From contig JAMZAV010003140.1 in the NCBI GenBank assembly GCA_024449915.1, forward strand, positions 1-64,000: a DNA stretch of 64,000 bases, read 5' to 3'. This stretch comes from Sweltsa coloradensis. Lineage: Eukaryota > Arthropoda > Insecta > Plecoptera > Chloroperlidae. A model generated the notes under the pieces. That model was not told the origin of the DNA. It did not search any database and was given only the letters and a program-made list of their open reading frames with translations. The position numbers were made by a program, and so were the translations under genes. Positions 23,102-34,763 of this stretch are shown here, piece by piece (positions within the stretch are counted from its first letter, which is position 1; each line of letters starts with the position of its first letter).

Positions 23102-25108
23102 ATGGCTGAGAAAGATGAAACCATGACGCTCCTCATTGCGGAGCCTGGGATCCTGGCTATGGGTGCAGATCTACCTGTTGGGCCGAGCATTCAGTCCTAT
23201 CTTGGAGACGAAACCGTCAAGCAGGTGGCTTGCGGCTACGACCACTCTGCAGTTGTCTGCAACTCGGGAAAAGTCTTCACCTTCGGAAAGAACCAAGACA
23301 ACGGATGGATGGAGGTCGATCGTAACGAAGTCATGATGCCAAAATGTGTATCCACGCTCTCCACCGTAAGAGTTACTCAGGTGGCTTGTGGAAAACAACA
23401 CACCTTGTTCCTCTCTGATAAGGGGGAACTCTATTCTTGTGGAGTGAATAACCATGGTCAGCTGGGCCTCGGTCATACTGATAGAAGCCACTTTCCAGTG
23501 CTGGTGACAGGGGTGCCTCGCATCAAGAAGGTGGCAGCTGGGAAAGATCACACAGTTGCACTTGCTTACATCGGTGAGGTGTGGGTGACGGGGTTCAGAC
23601 ATGGACAATTAGGTCTTGGTGGATCTTGCCAAATCCAATCCTCATTCATTGCTGTGCCAAATCTTTCCGAAGCCATTGTTGACATAGCATGTGGTAGTAG
23701 CCATACAGCTCTTCTTTCTGCATCTCGGATCATCTTAATGACCGGAAGTAATAACTATGGTCAACTAGGAATAGAAACAAACAGTAATGTTTACAAAACA
23801 GTATTCAGCTTTAGACCAGTATCGGTGCCATCGTCAGCGGTAGTGGCCGTGTCCTGCGGTGAACTTCACACGGTGGCCCTCAGAGCAGATGGTACAGTCT
23901 GGAGCTTTGGTCATAATAACTTTGGACAGTTGGGCACCGGGGACACGGCTGACAGAACGATTCCCACTCAAATGTCCGGTCTTGAGAACTACACCATTAC
24001 CGAGGTTATTGCCGGAATGAACAACACTGCCCTGTTGACGGACCAAGGTGATGTGCTGGTCTGTGGCAGTGGAGAAGATGGACAACTGGGTCAGGGGAAG
24101 GAAAATATCTTAATGGCAACTCTGCTTCCAAAGTCACCAGGACTTGCTGTAAAACAGATGGCATTTTCTTCGATGTATTCTTTGATGTTGGTTGCACCGA
24201 GGAAAAACATTTCACCAACATCGCAACCCCAATGTGGTGCTACACGTCAGGATGACAAGGCAAGGGAGTGCATGACTGGCGTGGAGAGGATTATCGTGAG
24301 ATCATTAGAATGCCCCGTCTGTCTAAAGGTGATGTGCCCGCCCATTCACCAGTGTTTAAAAGGGCACAGCCTATGTAACACTTGTAGGACTCACCCATTA
24401 ACAACAGTTTGCCCCTTGTGCAAGGAGATCTTTGGTGAAGTAAGGAATCTCGCTTTGGAGAGCCTGACTTCTGATATTCAGCTACCCTGCTCTGAATGCC
24501 TACTGCGTTTGCCTGCCTGTGAGTTAGAGAGGCACTCCTCGGTCTGCCCCAATCGCAAATACAGTTGCCCTTTAGAGCAAGCTTGTGGTTGGAGTGGCCG
24601 GCCTGACACGATGCTGGCGCACACGTCCTCTGCGCATCCAGACCTGACGTGGAGAGACCTACCCCACCTGTTTCTTCACTCTACTTCGGACGACCTCGTG
24701 CACACTAATGTTCTGGCGGCTCACAACCAAGTTTTCACTCTACATCGCAAGTTCAACCAGGCCACGTGCGAGTTCCAGGCGATCGTTAGATTCATCGGCT
24801 CTCCAGAGGATAAAGACAAGTTCCAGTTTGAATTTACATTTTTATCTGACAATAATGACAAACTTGTTATTCTAAAAAATATTTGTGCCGACATTGAAAG
24901 TTTTGAGGATGCCTTTCAATCCTCCAACTGCGTCTTGATGAAGCCAGAGTTCGTCAACAAATTTCTTCAACGTGACAGTTTGGTATGTCAGGCATCTATC
25001 CTACAAGTGAAGGCTTGTGACCTTGTTGATCGAATCAATGCTCTGTTTGATATGGTTGATACTGTAATTGATCCACACATCTTCATGTACACTATCATCA
25101 ATAGGTAG
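23102..25108 (+). CDS. RCC1-repeat / RING / SIAH-like E3 ubiquitin ligase (668 aa)
   Basis: Residues ~35-365 hold RCC1-type repeats, with the diagnostic NNHGQLGLG, NNYGQLG, NNFGQLGTG and EDGQLGQG loops, as expected of a beta-propeller used for protein binding. Residues 404-440 form a RING finger of SIAH type: C404, C407, C418, H422, C425, C428, C437, C440, embedded in ECPVC..PPIHQC..GHSLC. Two SIAH-type zinc fingers follow (C463, C466, H478, C482; then C489, C495, H507, H512), and then a SIAH/TRAF-like substrate-binding domain to about 648. Known SIAH proteins are ~280-320 aa and lack RCC1 repeats, so the N-terminal half is an addition. The likely role, inferred, is cytoplasmic or nuclear ubiquitin transfer to targets held by the propeller. 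All key metal ligands are present. The CDS is intronless, starts one base after a predicted splice acceptor, and has AATAAA near 25155. The last ~18 residues are absent from the paralog at 40051. Confidence 0.93.
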   Translation: MAEKDETMTLLIAEPGILAMGADLPVGPSIQSYLGDETVKQVACGYDHSAVVCNSGKVFTFGKNQDNGWMEVDRNEVMMPKCVSTLSTVRVTQVACGKQHTLFLSDKGELYSCGVNNHGQLGLGHTDRSHFPVLVTGVPRIKKVAAGKDHTVALAYIGEVWVTGFRHGQLGLGGSCQIQSSFIAVPNLSEAIVDIACGSSHTALLSASRIILMTGSNNYGQLGIETNSNVYKTVFSFRPVSVPSSAVVAVSCGELHTVALRADGTVWSFGHNNFGQLGTGDTADRTIPTQMSGLENYTITEVIAGMNNTALLTDQGDVLVCGSGEDGQLGQGKENILMATLLPKSPGLAVKQMAFSSMYSLMLVAPRKNISPTSQPQCGATRQDDKARECMTGVERIIVRSLECPVCLKVMCPPIHQCLKGHSLCNTCRTHPLTTVCPLCKEIFGEVRNLALESLTSDIQLPCSECLLRLPACELERHSSVCPNRKYSCPLEQACGWSGRPDTMLAHTSSAHPDLTWRDLPHLFLHSTSDDLVHTNVLAAHNQVFTLHRKFNQATCEFQAIVRFIGSPEDKDKFQFEFTFLSDNNDKLVILKNICADIESFEDAFQSSNCVLMKPEFVNKFLQRDSLVCQASILQVKACDLVDRINALFDMVDTVIDPHIFMYTIINR

Positions 25109-28100
25109 GGGTCCAGGGATTAGCGTTTTGCCATAAAACTACTTTTAATAGAAATGAATAAAACATATATTGCCTCAGTTTTTAGATGAAGTTTGACACC
25201 AATTTTATCAAATTCTGATGTGCTATAATAATAATGCTACATAAAACTATTTTCCTGATTTCCCGTCATAAAGCGATATAACACTATTTCTGTTCTTTTC
25301 ACGCTAATTCATGAAATTTAGCTATTTCCACTATATTTATTATGTTTGCGTTCGACAAAGTTTAAAAAATCCAGAAAAACAAGCCAAATAACTATGTGCA
25401 TTTGTATGTAGGGGGTAAAATAGCCATAAAACTATTTTGGCATTTCATAAAACTAATTTACAGTTTTTATAAAACTATTTTCTGGACCCTATCTATAGGC
25501 TATTACAGTGGAGAAAGTACTTTAGTTGTCAATGATGTGTTAGACTTGTTAACTCAAGTGCTAAGAGTTACGCTAAAATTTTGTTATTATTAATGATTTT
25601 TCTTTGAACTTAGCAAATGGCGCGAAAACACGTTTTATTAGGCCTACAGTTACAATACCTATTACAAGGCTTACCCTAATAATATCACCCACCGTTTGTA
25701 ATTTTGTAGATTTTTATAATGTGGTCACGAATTTGAATTGCTAAGGCATTTGTTGCCACATTGTATTCTAATACTACTTGAACAGATCATGTATCTTTTT
25801 ATTTGTTATTTTATTGGTATAGGCGTGTTACACTGAACAGTAAGCTAGACAGAAAATACGTTTTTATGTATGTCATGTTATGACCGTGGCTGGATCTTCC
25901 AGCTCAGCTGTGTCCTCACCATGTCTCCTATCTGAAGGTGCATTATAAGTAGAGGTGCGTGTATATAGCATTTTCAAGTGTCATTTTAGCGTTTTGTAGC
26001 ATCTATTTTTTGGCTAAGTTCAACACCTTGTGTAAGAACTGTTTTCAAATTTTTAATTTCAAATTTTGTCATCAAGGTTGAATTAATATCAACTGAATAC
26101 AGATGTGTATTGACAAATATAGATACCATGGAATATAAACTAAAATTGAACTTGAAATCCTTAGTTTTAAGTGAAAAAATAGCGCTTTGTAGCATCTATT
26201 CACAAAACGCCATTTTCACGTACCTCTAATTATAAGTTATAAACTAACGGTTGACGCACCCTTAAAAATATCACATTTGTTTGGGACTAAAATTAAATAA
26301 AACAACATATTAGTTGCCAGAATTTACAGTTGGCATTAGTATCAGTGTATAGCCTCGTGTGTAGCATGTGTATCTGCATACCTCGCTGTCGCCGGAACCA
26401 GATTGCGTAGACATTGTCGTTGATTTTAAACCCACACAACTATGCATTTGTGCTGGCTCGTATTCAAACGTGACTCGTGTTACGTAGAAAGAAACAGTTT
26501 GTCTTTAAATTTGTTGGTGGACACACAGCATTTTGCGTGGTCGCTCCTGAATGTTACTTGCATGGGGTTCAGAACTCTTTGTTCAGTTTTATCGTTGTTA
26601 TTTACTGAAGCAGATTCAAGAACTGAATGTGTCATTGAGCCAGTAACCCAAACATGTTACATTGATCTTATTAAAGTATATTGTATAATTATGTCGAGTA
26701 TGTAAAAACAGGTAGCTATTATAATGTTGTACAATTTTGAGAATGTTCACTGCTCTTTTTAATACAAATAATGTAACATTTCGGTTGCTTTTAGTTTCCC
26801 TTCTAATGATGATATTTCGAATATAAATACCAGCTCCTAAAAATGTGACAAAACGATCTTCAAAAGTTTATTCAAATTCGTTATCTGTCCAATAAAAGAT
26901 CAGTAACTGTTATAAAATGCATCATTGTTGTTGAACTATTAATTGATTGAACGTTGGATTTTGTCTATTGGTTGATGAAATATGATTGTATATAATGCAC
27001 CATACCATTGTTTCTTTCCACAATTTTTTAAATGCATGTGTATAAATACACTGTTAGCTTAATTTTGAAGCAGAACTTTAAACTAATTTGTCAACACTAT
27101 ATTTAATTAATAAACTTATATAATTTGATGGAATGTATTCCTAAAATTTCAACAAAAATAATCAATGTTATTGAGTAATTATAGGGGTACCTTCTGGCTG
27201 CCTGTGATATCGTGGTATTGTAATAACATAAGTTTTGAAATTGTATTTTGTCTTTGTATACAGCAGCATAGATATTAGATTGTCAAAACAATAAATTTTA
27301 CGGTTCATTTAAATTGTTTTACGGATACAATTAATCTTGTGTTTCGATAACTTACACATAGTAAACAATTTGACAAAATGTACTTTTTGCTTATAGTTTG
27401 AGTTTTTTTAAATAAATTAATTATTAGTGATTTTGGCATAAATCTTTTAACTTTTCCAGAATGACAAAAACGTGTGTTGACAATTTGTAATTATATCAAA
27501 TAATAAAGTCTTGGAAAATTTAAAATTTCTTAACTCTGTTTTTGAAATGCAAATCAATTTTTAAAATTCCTCGGAATTTTCCATGTTTTCCTTCAAAGAG
27601 AGATGGGTGTTCTAGCCTAGAATCCGATTAGCACGAGCTTTACAATTAGATCGAACCACTCTATAACAATACGAACGTGACCCAGAAACTTCGTGCAGCA
27701 AACATTAGCTCCTTTATGTCCCGTCATTCAGGGCATGATATGATAAGGTTACTCTCAGTGTTCTTATCAGAATGATCCATTGTAGCATGTGTGAGTGTAA
27801 AACCTTTTACTCCCAAAGTTATCCAGACAATATAAATATTAAACGTGTATTTAGATTAAAGATTGAAATGATTTCTGCTTTTTTGCTAAATTGTTAAAAA
27901 CCATTCCTATTTCTCTCCCGTAGGTGTAGTTGATTAAATGGAAATCAACTCAGAAACTAAAAAAATGCATCCACCCTGCTAAATTCGATTTCTTTAATTC
28001 AGGATCGATTTTCATTTAAACCATTCCTAGTTCAAGCATTGTGTTCGCTATTTTTTACAAGAGAACCATAATATATGATAGAAAGTGTCTGTGACGAAGT

Positions 28101-30489
28101 TGTGGAAGATTACGGAAGATAAAAATTGAATGAACACCGCTTAAAACGATTCGTCACTTTTAAATTTTTAATACACTGTTTAGTTTATTAACTTTAGAAT
28201 TAAAAATAAGTTTTATTAATCGCAACATGAAAAAAACTTTCCTCTTACACACAGGTTTCATTTGTGTTAGCTTCATTATTTTACAGGTGAGAAGTTTCCC
28301 AACTGTGCCCGTATTGGACATCCATAATAATAAAATGTTTATTGGACCCTTCATTTACCTTGTAAATGCACGAATATGGTAACCATTCTAACGAATATTA
28401 AACATGGCATAGTCTCATACACGCCAATATGTCCGCCACCCTATAACTAAATATAATGATGATGATAATAATAATAACAAACTCGTTTACAACGAGGTCG
28501 GTTTGAGTGGTGTTCTTTACACCGATATGAAGTAAAAAAAAAAATTTGCCAAAAATTAAAATATTAAACGTTTCATATCAAAATTCGAAAAAAAAAATAG
28601 ACAACGCAGCTTAAAACCCAATTGCACAATTAACTTATTGATTGGAATTTAACAAAAAATAATTGTGCCTTTTGTAAAGAAAAAAATACTTAACGTGACT
28701 TTTAATTTGTTGGCAGACTGTTCTGAATGTAGGAAATAGTGTCATATTTTATGTATTTATTTAATTATTAAAATTTAATAAAATATGATGGATACCAACT
28801 GAAATCCAGCCCAGTCCAGTTCATGGGTAGGTATTCCTCAACTCAATGCACAATGCTCAACACAAATGATTAGAGGATCCACTTTTTTATATTTAATTTA
28901 TTAATTAATTGCAATTTATAACATTTTTGAATTTGTTACCAAAATTGTTGTTGTAATATTACTATTTCAAATATTTACTTTTAACTGTAGTTCATTGTTG
29001 TATCTGCATCTACGTATTATAGATTTATTTAGTTGTCCTCCTTTGCCATCGATTTTTTTAACTGAATAGGATAGACGCTAAATAAATAAATTAATAAATA
29101 AATAAATAAACAAATAAAATAAAATGGCGATTCGATTTAAAAGTTATAAAAAGTTTTTATATCATTGATAAAATGCCTAGATAAATTTGGATCAAAAGAC
29201 GGGTGAGATATTATGGTATCATAAAATAAATGTAGAAGTTTCATTAGCACTGTCGAGACAGCGATTTTCAAACTTCCATGCAATCTACTTACTTTCCTGT
29301 TTTCATTTCTCACTGCGTTTCAGCAAATGTCAGGCAGAAGTGCCAAGCAGCACCCACTTAAATACAGCGAACTGTTTACATCAACGATGTGAAAAGGAAA
29401 TGTGTTGACTTGCGACTCGACTTCTCTGCCAAGAAATAATGTGACCATTTTTCCTTTGCCCTTCAACGCAGTATTATTATTAGAGCCATATTTTGCTGTT
29501 ACAATAATTGTTCGGAACAATTATTGTTCCAAACTAGATTTATCGGAGGTGAATGGTTGCCAACTAGAGGTAATGTCTTTCAAATATCTATTGCTGGTTG
29601 TCATTAATAACTCATTCGGCATCTTTAAATTAAGTTTTAATAGTCAACGTTATAGTCTGGCGTGGGTGTGAAACAATTGTGCATTTTGGTATAGAGGTCC
29701 AAATTTTGTATGCGTGTACAACACACCCACTTGTCATATTTAGACCGGGAGTACATTCGTTTCTCAATCCATTTACTTATGTCGTCCATCTTTAAAACTG
29801 GCGTCTAGGGTAATAAGACACACATTTCGACGGAATCTTGGCATGTGGCACAATTTTTTCCATTACATTGACCATGGGGAACTCAAATATGGCATCAGAA
29901 TTAGTATTTTGTTTATTTCGATGTCGTAAATTGAAAATGTTACGCATTTTAAGTCAATTTTGTTACGAAATATAACTTTTTCCAACGATAGCTTATAGTT
30001 ATTGACTATTATAAAAAGTACGTATTTTTGGCAGGATATTGAATTCTGTCTCAAATAACCAAACAAATATTACTGTATAATTTTCAAGGCAAGACATAAT
30101 CAAGACCACTGGTTAGGTTGGGGGGTTTGTGGGGTGCGTGATGGAAGCAATAATCGATAGAATGAGGGGGTTGTAGAAAAGAAAGAGTTGTACCAACAAA
30201 TATACATACCTAAATACGAAAGTTAGCCTCACAGAACCGTAATAATCGCTTTTGTTTCACTATTTGACCTATATTATTAAAGGGACTTCCGACCTAAATT
30301 ACTATATTGCAGAACTTCCCAAAAATGTATCGTACGTGACTACTTGATTTACAACAGATATCATCTATAGAGTGTGAATTAGGGAAGCAGAATGTGTTTT
30401 GACATAGTTAGTTAAAAATATTACATGTCGTTCGTTGTATTAGCAATTGTAATGTCAAGTAATTAGTAGTAATCAAACACATGATTTTC
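25109..30489. other. 3' flank of unit B gene, no further gene
   Basis: Collinear with unit A. It contains the conserved block at 26381-26409 and an AAATAAATAAATA microsatellite near 29080-29125. Open frames such as the one at 26442-26705 are not conserved in unit A and are not supported as genes. Confidence 0.55.
26381..26409 (+). other. Conserved non-coding block, unit B copy
   Basis: Identical to 15234-15262, one difference from 42640-42668. Possibly a 3' UTR or regulatory element. Confidence 0.6.
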
Positions 30490-30600
30490 GTAACGGAACG
30501 AAACGGATCGGGAAACGTACACTCCCGTATATGGAAATCAATCCAGAAATTACAAAATCCACCCCAATGAAGTATCGAACCCCTGTCTGGAATCAATAAA
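30490..30600 (-). repeat. tRNA-derived SINE, family 1 (unit B copy)
   Basis: Minus-strand copy with a GGGTTCGATACTTC-like B box and the GATTTTGTAATTTCTGGATT tail. Paralogous to 19560-19680. Confidence 0.55.
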
Positions 30601-30796
30601 ATAATCATTTAAATCATAAAATCAAAATTATACCTACGGGAGTGTTTCCCGATTAATGAAATTGGGAAATAAACCCCTTGATCATACCTGCGTTATAAAT
30701 TCGTGTTTAGATGGTCAGTTCAAAGGCAGCAGAATCGTTGCAGTACTGTTCCAATCTGTTCACCTCTTCAATGCACCGACAATCCAGATGTTATGA

Positions 30797-30985
30797 AGTT
30801 AACCGTCTCGGTAGCTTAGGGGTAAAGCACTCGACCGGCAATTGGGAGACCGAGGTTCGATAGCCCACTGAGATGGATTTTGTAATTTCTGGATTGATTT
30901 CCATAAAATCAAACACACCTTCGTGAGTGTATCCCGAATTAATTGTGCCTCGTTGCTAGGACGGCTCCAAAGTCACCGTTTACAA
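30797..30985 (+). repeat. tRNA-derived SINE, family 1, fullest copy
   Basis: The tRNA-like head reads GTAGCTTAGGGGTAAAGCAC (A box) and GAGGTTCGATAGCCC (B box), followed by GATGGATTTTGTAATTTCTG. After the head comes a GTGCCTCGTTGCTAGGACGG...AAGTCACCGTTTACA core, which recurs in reverse in the SINEs at 50000 and 60782. The head keeps the RNA polymerase III internal promoter layout but does not fold as a clean functional tRNA gene. Confidence 0.7.
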
Positions 30986-31099
30986 ATTCATAAGTAAATA
31001 AAAGTAAAAGTTACAAAACTTCTGCCAAACCCGGGTCTCCCACATTCCAGGTAGGCGCCTAAGACGATAACCTTTTTGGATACATATTATTATGATTGT

Positions 31100-31165
31100 A
31101 TGTGGGAGACTCGGGTTCGAACCCCGTTCGGGATGGATTTTGTAATTTCTGGATTGTTACAATAG
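31100..31165 (+). repeat. SINE family 1 head fragment
   Basis: GGGAGACTCGGGTTCGAACCC (B-box region) followed by GGGATGGATTTTGTAATTTC. A minus-strand tRNA-like head (AACCCGGGTCTCCCAC) lies just upstream at about 31028-31075, so two heads face each other. Confidence 0.55.
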
Positions 31166-31599
31166 TTTTAAAAATGTATGGGTCACATATTTTTATTTTA
31201 AAAGGGATGATATGTCTGGGATTTCCAAGACGAAACAAACCTTATTCACAACATACAACACTGCCCGTGGATCTGGGATCCGGCCATGTATCGTGTAGCA
31301 TGTAAATGGCAAAAATTAAAAAATCTTATTTCTTCGAAATGTAAAAAAAAATGTTATCTACTAAATATAATACCAGCTGTTTCAGTGCCGCCATTTTAGT
31401 CACTTAACCCACAGCGCCTGCCGATGGTGGTTGCCATATTGGTCGACATATTTCGAGAAGCAGCAATTACTGCGAAAAAATCGATCAGATCCTTCATTCA
31501 ATATAACGCTCAAAGCGGCCACGTTCATATGTACAGCCACAGATAGCGCATGCTGTCTCATTATTCATTCCTCCTTGTTATGTGTGTTACGCGAAGTTA

Positions 31600-31980
31600 C
31601 ATGTCACAACGCTGCATGACGTCACCGACCGGCCTTGTATATCTGCATCAGTTCTCGTTGTCGTTACAGCTATAGCTATAATCACGTTTCCTGCGCGTGC
31701 ACGTACTTCCAGGCTGCGTCTGCCAGTGTGCAAGAGTTGATTTGATACATAAACGGTACAACCAGCCACAGTACTAGTATTACAGATTCTTGTTACAGTA
31801 GTTAGCAAGTGGCTGTATGGTTATACCATCTGTAGTTGGACTTGTGGTTTTATATTCTGAACGTTAGAGTGTAGTGAACACCGTCGAGTAGTCGCAACTT
31901 GTTCCATTAGGCCACTGTTGCACCCAACACGAGCGAGACTGCGAGACCATTCTCATTGTTGAAGCGGCGAGAAGAGACCG
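31600..31980 (+). promoter_or_regulatory. Promoter-like segment with perfect CRE and downstream splice donor
   Basis: A perfect TGACGTCA lies at 31617-31624 in sequence that is more GC-rich than its surroundings. About 360 bp downstream is a strong donor-like G|GTAAGA (GT at 31981-31982). The arrangement would fit a promoter plus non-coding first exon, possibly for the gene at 40051, whose CDS follows a splice acceptor. No transcript evidence is available and units A and B show no obvious equivalent. Confidence 0.3.
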
Positions 31981-32150
31981 GTAAGACTAGATTTGATATT
32001 TTGTATCAATAATCTTCACAAAAACACAAGTTTAAAACTTACATACAAGTGATGTAAAAAAGTTTTTGGCCGCTCTCAAATGAGCAAAGTGTTTTTATTT
32101 GAAAATTCTGCATTTCTTACTATAACCAAAGCCAGTGTTGGTGGATGAGC

Positions 32151-32947
32151 GTAGCGAATGAATCGAAGATTCCCTTTCACTACACTGGAGAAAAAAATCC
32201 GGAATGTTTTTTTTTTCTTTCTTTCTTTCTGTTTGTATTATTGTGTGTCTTTTAGCACGATTCCGGCTAAACCGATACTCTAATTGCGATAAAATTTTAT
32301 GGAGGCCTTTGAAATCTCTGAACCAAGAACTGCCACGTTTTTGAGCGCAATCGAAAATTTATTTCTCATGAAAATCGCAATTTTACTATTTTTTTTTCGA
32401 TTTTTACAAAAATTCTTCGACTTATAACACCTTCATGCTTTATCCGAATTTAATGATTTTTTCACCGTACCTTTATTTTATGAATTTATATATTCGTGTT
32501 AAATTTGAGCGCAATAAAAAAAATATTTCTCATGAAAATTGCAATTTTACGATTTTTTTATTTTTTTAAATCTTGCTTCGAATTATAACACCTACATGCT
32601 TTATCCGATTGTGATGATTTTTTCACAGAACCTTAATTTTATGAATTTATATATTCGTGTGACGTTTGAGCGCATTTCAAAAAATATTTTTTTATGAAAA
32701 TCGCAATTTTATGTTTTTTAATTTTTTATTTTACATTTCTTTGACTTATTACACCTGCATGCTTTATCCGATTGTTACAATTTTTACACAGAACCTTCAT
32801 TTAATTAAATTAATATACTGGTGTGAAATTTGAGCGCAATTGAAAAATAATTTTTCATGAAAATCGTAAATTTACGCTTTTTTTCGTATAAAAAATATTA
32901 CGCTCATCCAACAACGCGCCTGGAAAAGCGTTTGCGAAGCTTCCTAG
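32151..32947 (+). mobile_element. TGGATGAGCG-family element, subfamily 2
   Basis: It starts TGGATGAGCGTAGCGAA and carries CACTACACTGGAGAAAAAA. Three AATTTGAGCGCAAT-type internal repeats of about 120 bp follow. It ends ACGCTCATCC..GCGAAGCTTCCTAG. The TGGATGAGCG motif is at the left terminus and, inverted, about 55 bp inside the right terminus. Non-coding. Confidence 0.7.
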
Positions 32948-32955
32948 TAATATAA

Positions 32956-33733
32956 TTGGATGAGCGAAGCGAAGACTTCAATTTCACTGACCCCCAAAAA
33001 AATTTAGCTCAGGTGTTTTTTTTTGTTTTTGTTTTTTTGTTTTTTTGTTTTTCTGTCTGTTTGTTTGCTCGATTCCGGGCAAACGGCTTATGCGATCTTG
33101 ATGAAAATTGTAGGGGACCTTCGTTTTCTCTGAACTTAGAGGTGTATTGTTTTTGGGTACAATCGAAGAAATATTTCTCATGAATATCGTACTTTTACGA
33201 TTTTTTTCGATTTTTAGTGCGATATTTTCGTGACATTTTGGACGATTCTGACCAAACGGGTAAGGCTACAACGTTCACATGTCACATTGACATTAAGGTT
33301 ATGGTGATGTAGTACATTTTGAAAGAAAAAGTTGAAATAGTGAGCCAGAATCCATAGAAATAAAGGTTATAATATAAGTTTTTCAATTTTTAGTGCGATA
33401 TTTTCGTCACACTTGGGCCGATTCTGACCAAACGGGTGGGGCTACAACGTTCAGATTTCATATGGACATTAAGTTTACGGTGATGTAGTACCTTCTGAAA
33501 GAAAAAGTTGAAAAAGTTAGCCAGAATCCACAGAAATAAAGGTTTAATTATGAGTTTTTTTTGGGTTTATAATACCAATTAACAAGTAACAATAGAAACT
33601 TGACAACAATCACCTTCAATGCATCCAAAAAGCACTTGCAAAGGAAAAGTGCAAACAAACGCAAAAAACGCAAACAAAAAACTTACAAAAAACGCTCATT
33701 CATCAACGCGGCGGGACTTTAGCGTTTTCCTAG
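32956..33733 (+). mobile_element. TGGATGAGCG-family element, subfamily 1 (left arm of inverted pair)
   Basis: It begins TTGGATGAGCGAAGCGAAG and ends with GCGGCGGGACTTTAGCG followed by TTTTCCTAG. It lies 8 bp after the preceding subfamily-2 element and in inverted orientation to 33985-34760, with a ~250-bp spacer. Internal GTGCGATATTTTCGTGACA segments occur twice. No open frame is conserved between copies. Confidence 0.75.
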
Positions 33734-33984
33734 TATTAGTTACACTTATAGTCAACATATTTTGTATACCACTGCCTTGAGAAGCTGAAAGTTCATTTTA
33801 TTTACAGGCGTGGATGTACATAAGTTTATGTCATTCTATGCAGTATTATAGTACGACTTTCATCCTCGCAAGCTGCTCTCCAGTCTCCAAGCATAATTTG
33901 CACAATACATGCAAGTATAAAGTCGTCCTTGAATTCGATAACTTCCGCGTTCACTTCAAACTATTACCAACTATTTCATACACA

Positions 33985-34760
33985 CTAGGAAAACGCTAAA
34001 GTCCCGCCGCGTTGATGGATGAGCGTTTTTTGTAAGTTTTTTGTTTGCGTTTTTTGCGTTTGTTTGCACTTTTCCTTTGCAAGTGCTTTTTGAATGCATT
34101 GAAGGTGATTGTTGTCAAGTTTCTATTGTTTCTTGTTAATTGGTATTATAAACCCCAAAAAACTCATATTTTAACCTTTATTTCTGTGGATTCTGGCTAA
34201 CTTTTTCAACTTTTTCTTTCAAAAGGTACTACATCACCGTAAACTTAATGTCCATATGAAATCTGAACGTTGTAGCCCCACCCGTTTGGTCAGAATCGGC
34301 CCAAGTGTGACGAAAATATCGCACTAAAAATTAAAAAACTTATATTATAACCTTTATTTCTATGGATTCTGGCTAACTATTTCCACTTTTTCTTTCAAAA
34401 TGTACTACATCACCATAATTTTAATGTCAACGTGACATGTCAACGTTGTAGCTCTAACCGTTTGGTCAGAATCGGCCAAAATGTCACGAAAATATCGCAC
34501 TAAAAATCGAAAAAAATCGTAAAAGTACGATATTCATGAGAAATATTTCTTCGATTGTACCCAAAAACAATACACTTCTAAGTTCAGAGAAAACGAAGGT
34601 CCCCTACAATTTTCATCAAGATCGCATAAGCCGTTTGCCCGGAATCGAGCGAACAAACAGACAGAAAAACAAAAAAACAAAAACAAAAACAAAAAAAAAA
34701 CACCCGAGCTAAATTTTTTTGGGGGTCAGTGAAATTGAAGTCTTCGCTTCGCTCATCCAA
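33985..34760 (-). mobile_element. TGGATGAGCG-family element, subfamily 1 (right arm of inverted pair)
   Basis: It starts CTAGGAAAACGCTAAAGTCC and ends TTCGCTTCGCTCATCCAA, near-identical in reverse complement to 32956-33733. Very high arm similarity implies recent duplication, or two recent insertions of the same source. Confidence 0.75.
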
Positions 34761-34763
34761 CAA

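Larger units (their letters stand above)
20923..30630 (+). repeat. Segmental duplication unit B (~9.7 kb)
   Basis: Direct-orientation copy of unit A that carries the intact gene at 23102-25108. It ends with the minus-strand SINE at 30490-30600. Its gene-proximal 5' flank (about 22680-23100) agrees in length with unit C where unit A has private indels, so B seems the more reliable sequence of the pair. Confidence 0.85.

Noticed and set aside
23171..23608. 145-codon minus-strand open frame
   Set aside because: Antisense shadow of the intact ligase gene; the same shadow occurs in the 40-kb copy only because the coding sequence is conserved.
30797..30870. Functional tRNA gene on the plus strand
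   Set aside because: It is the head of a SINE with relatives nearby; the acceptor ends do not pair well.
32151..34760. Helitron assignment of the TGGATGAGCG family
   Set aside because: The CTAG end is suggestive, but there is no TC start, an insertion with a probable 3-bp duplication is seen at 50289, and no clear 3' hairpin was found.
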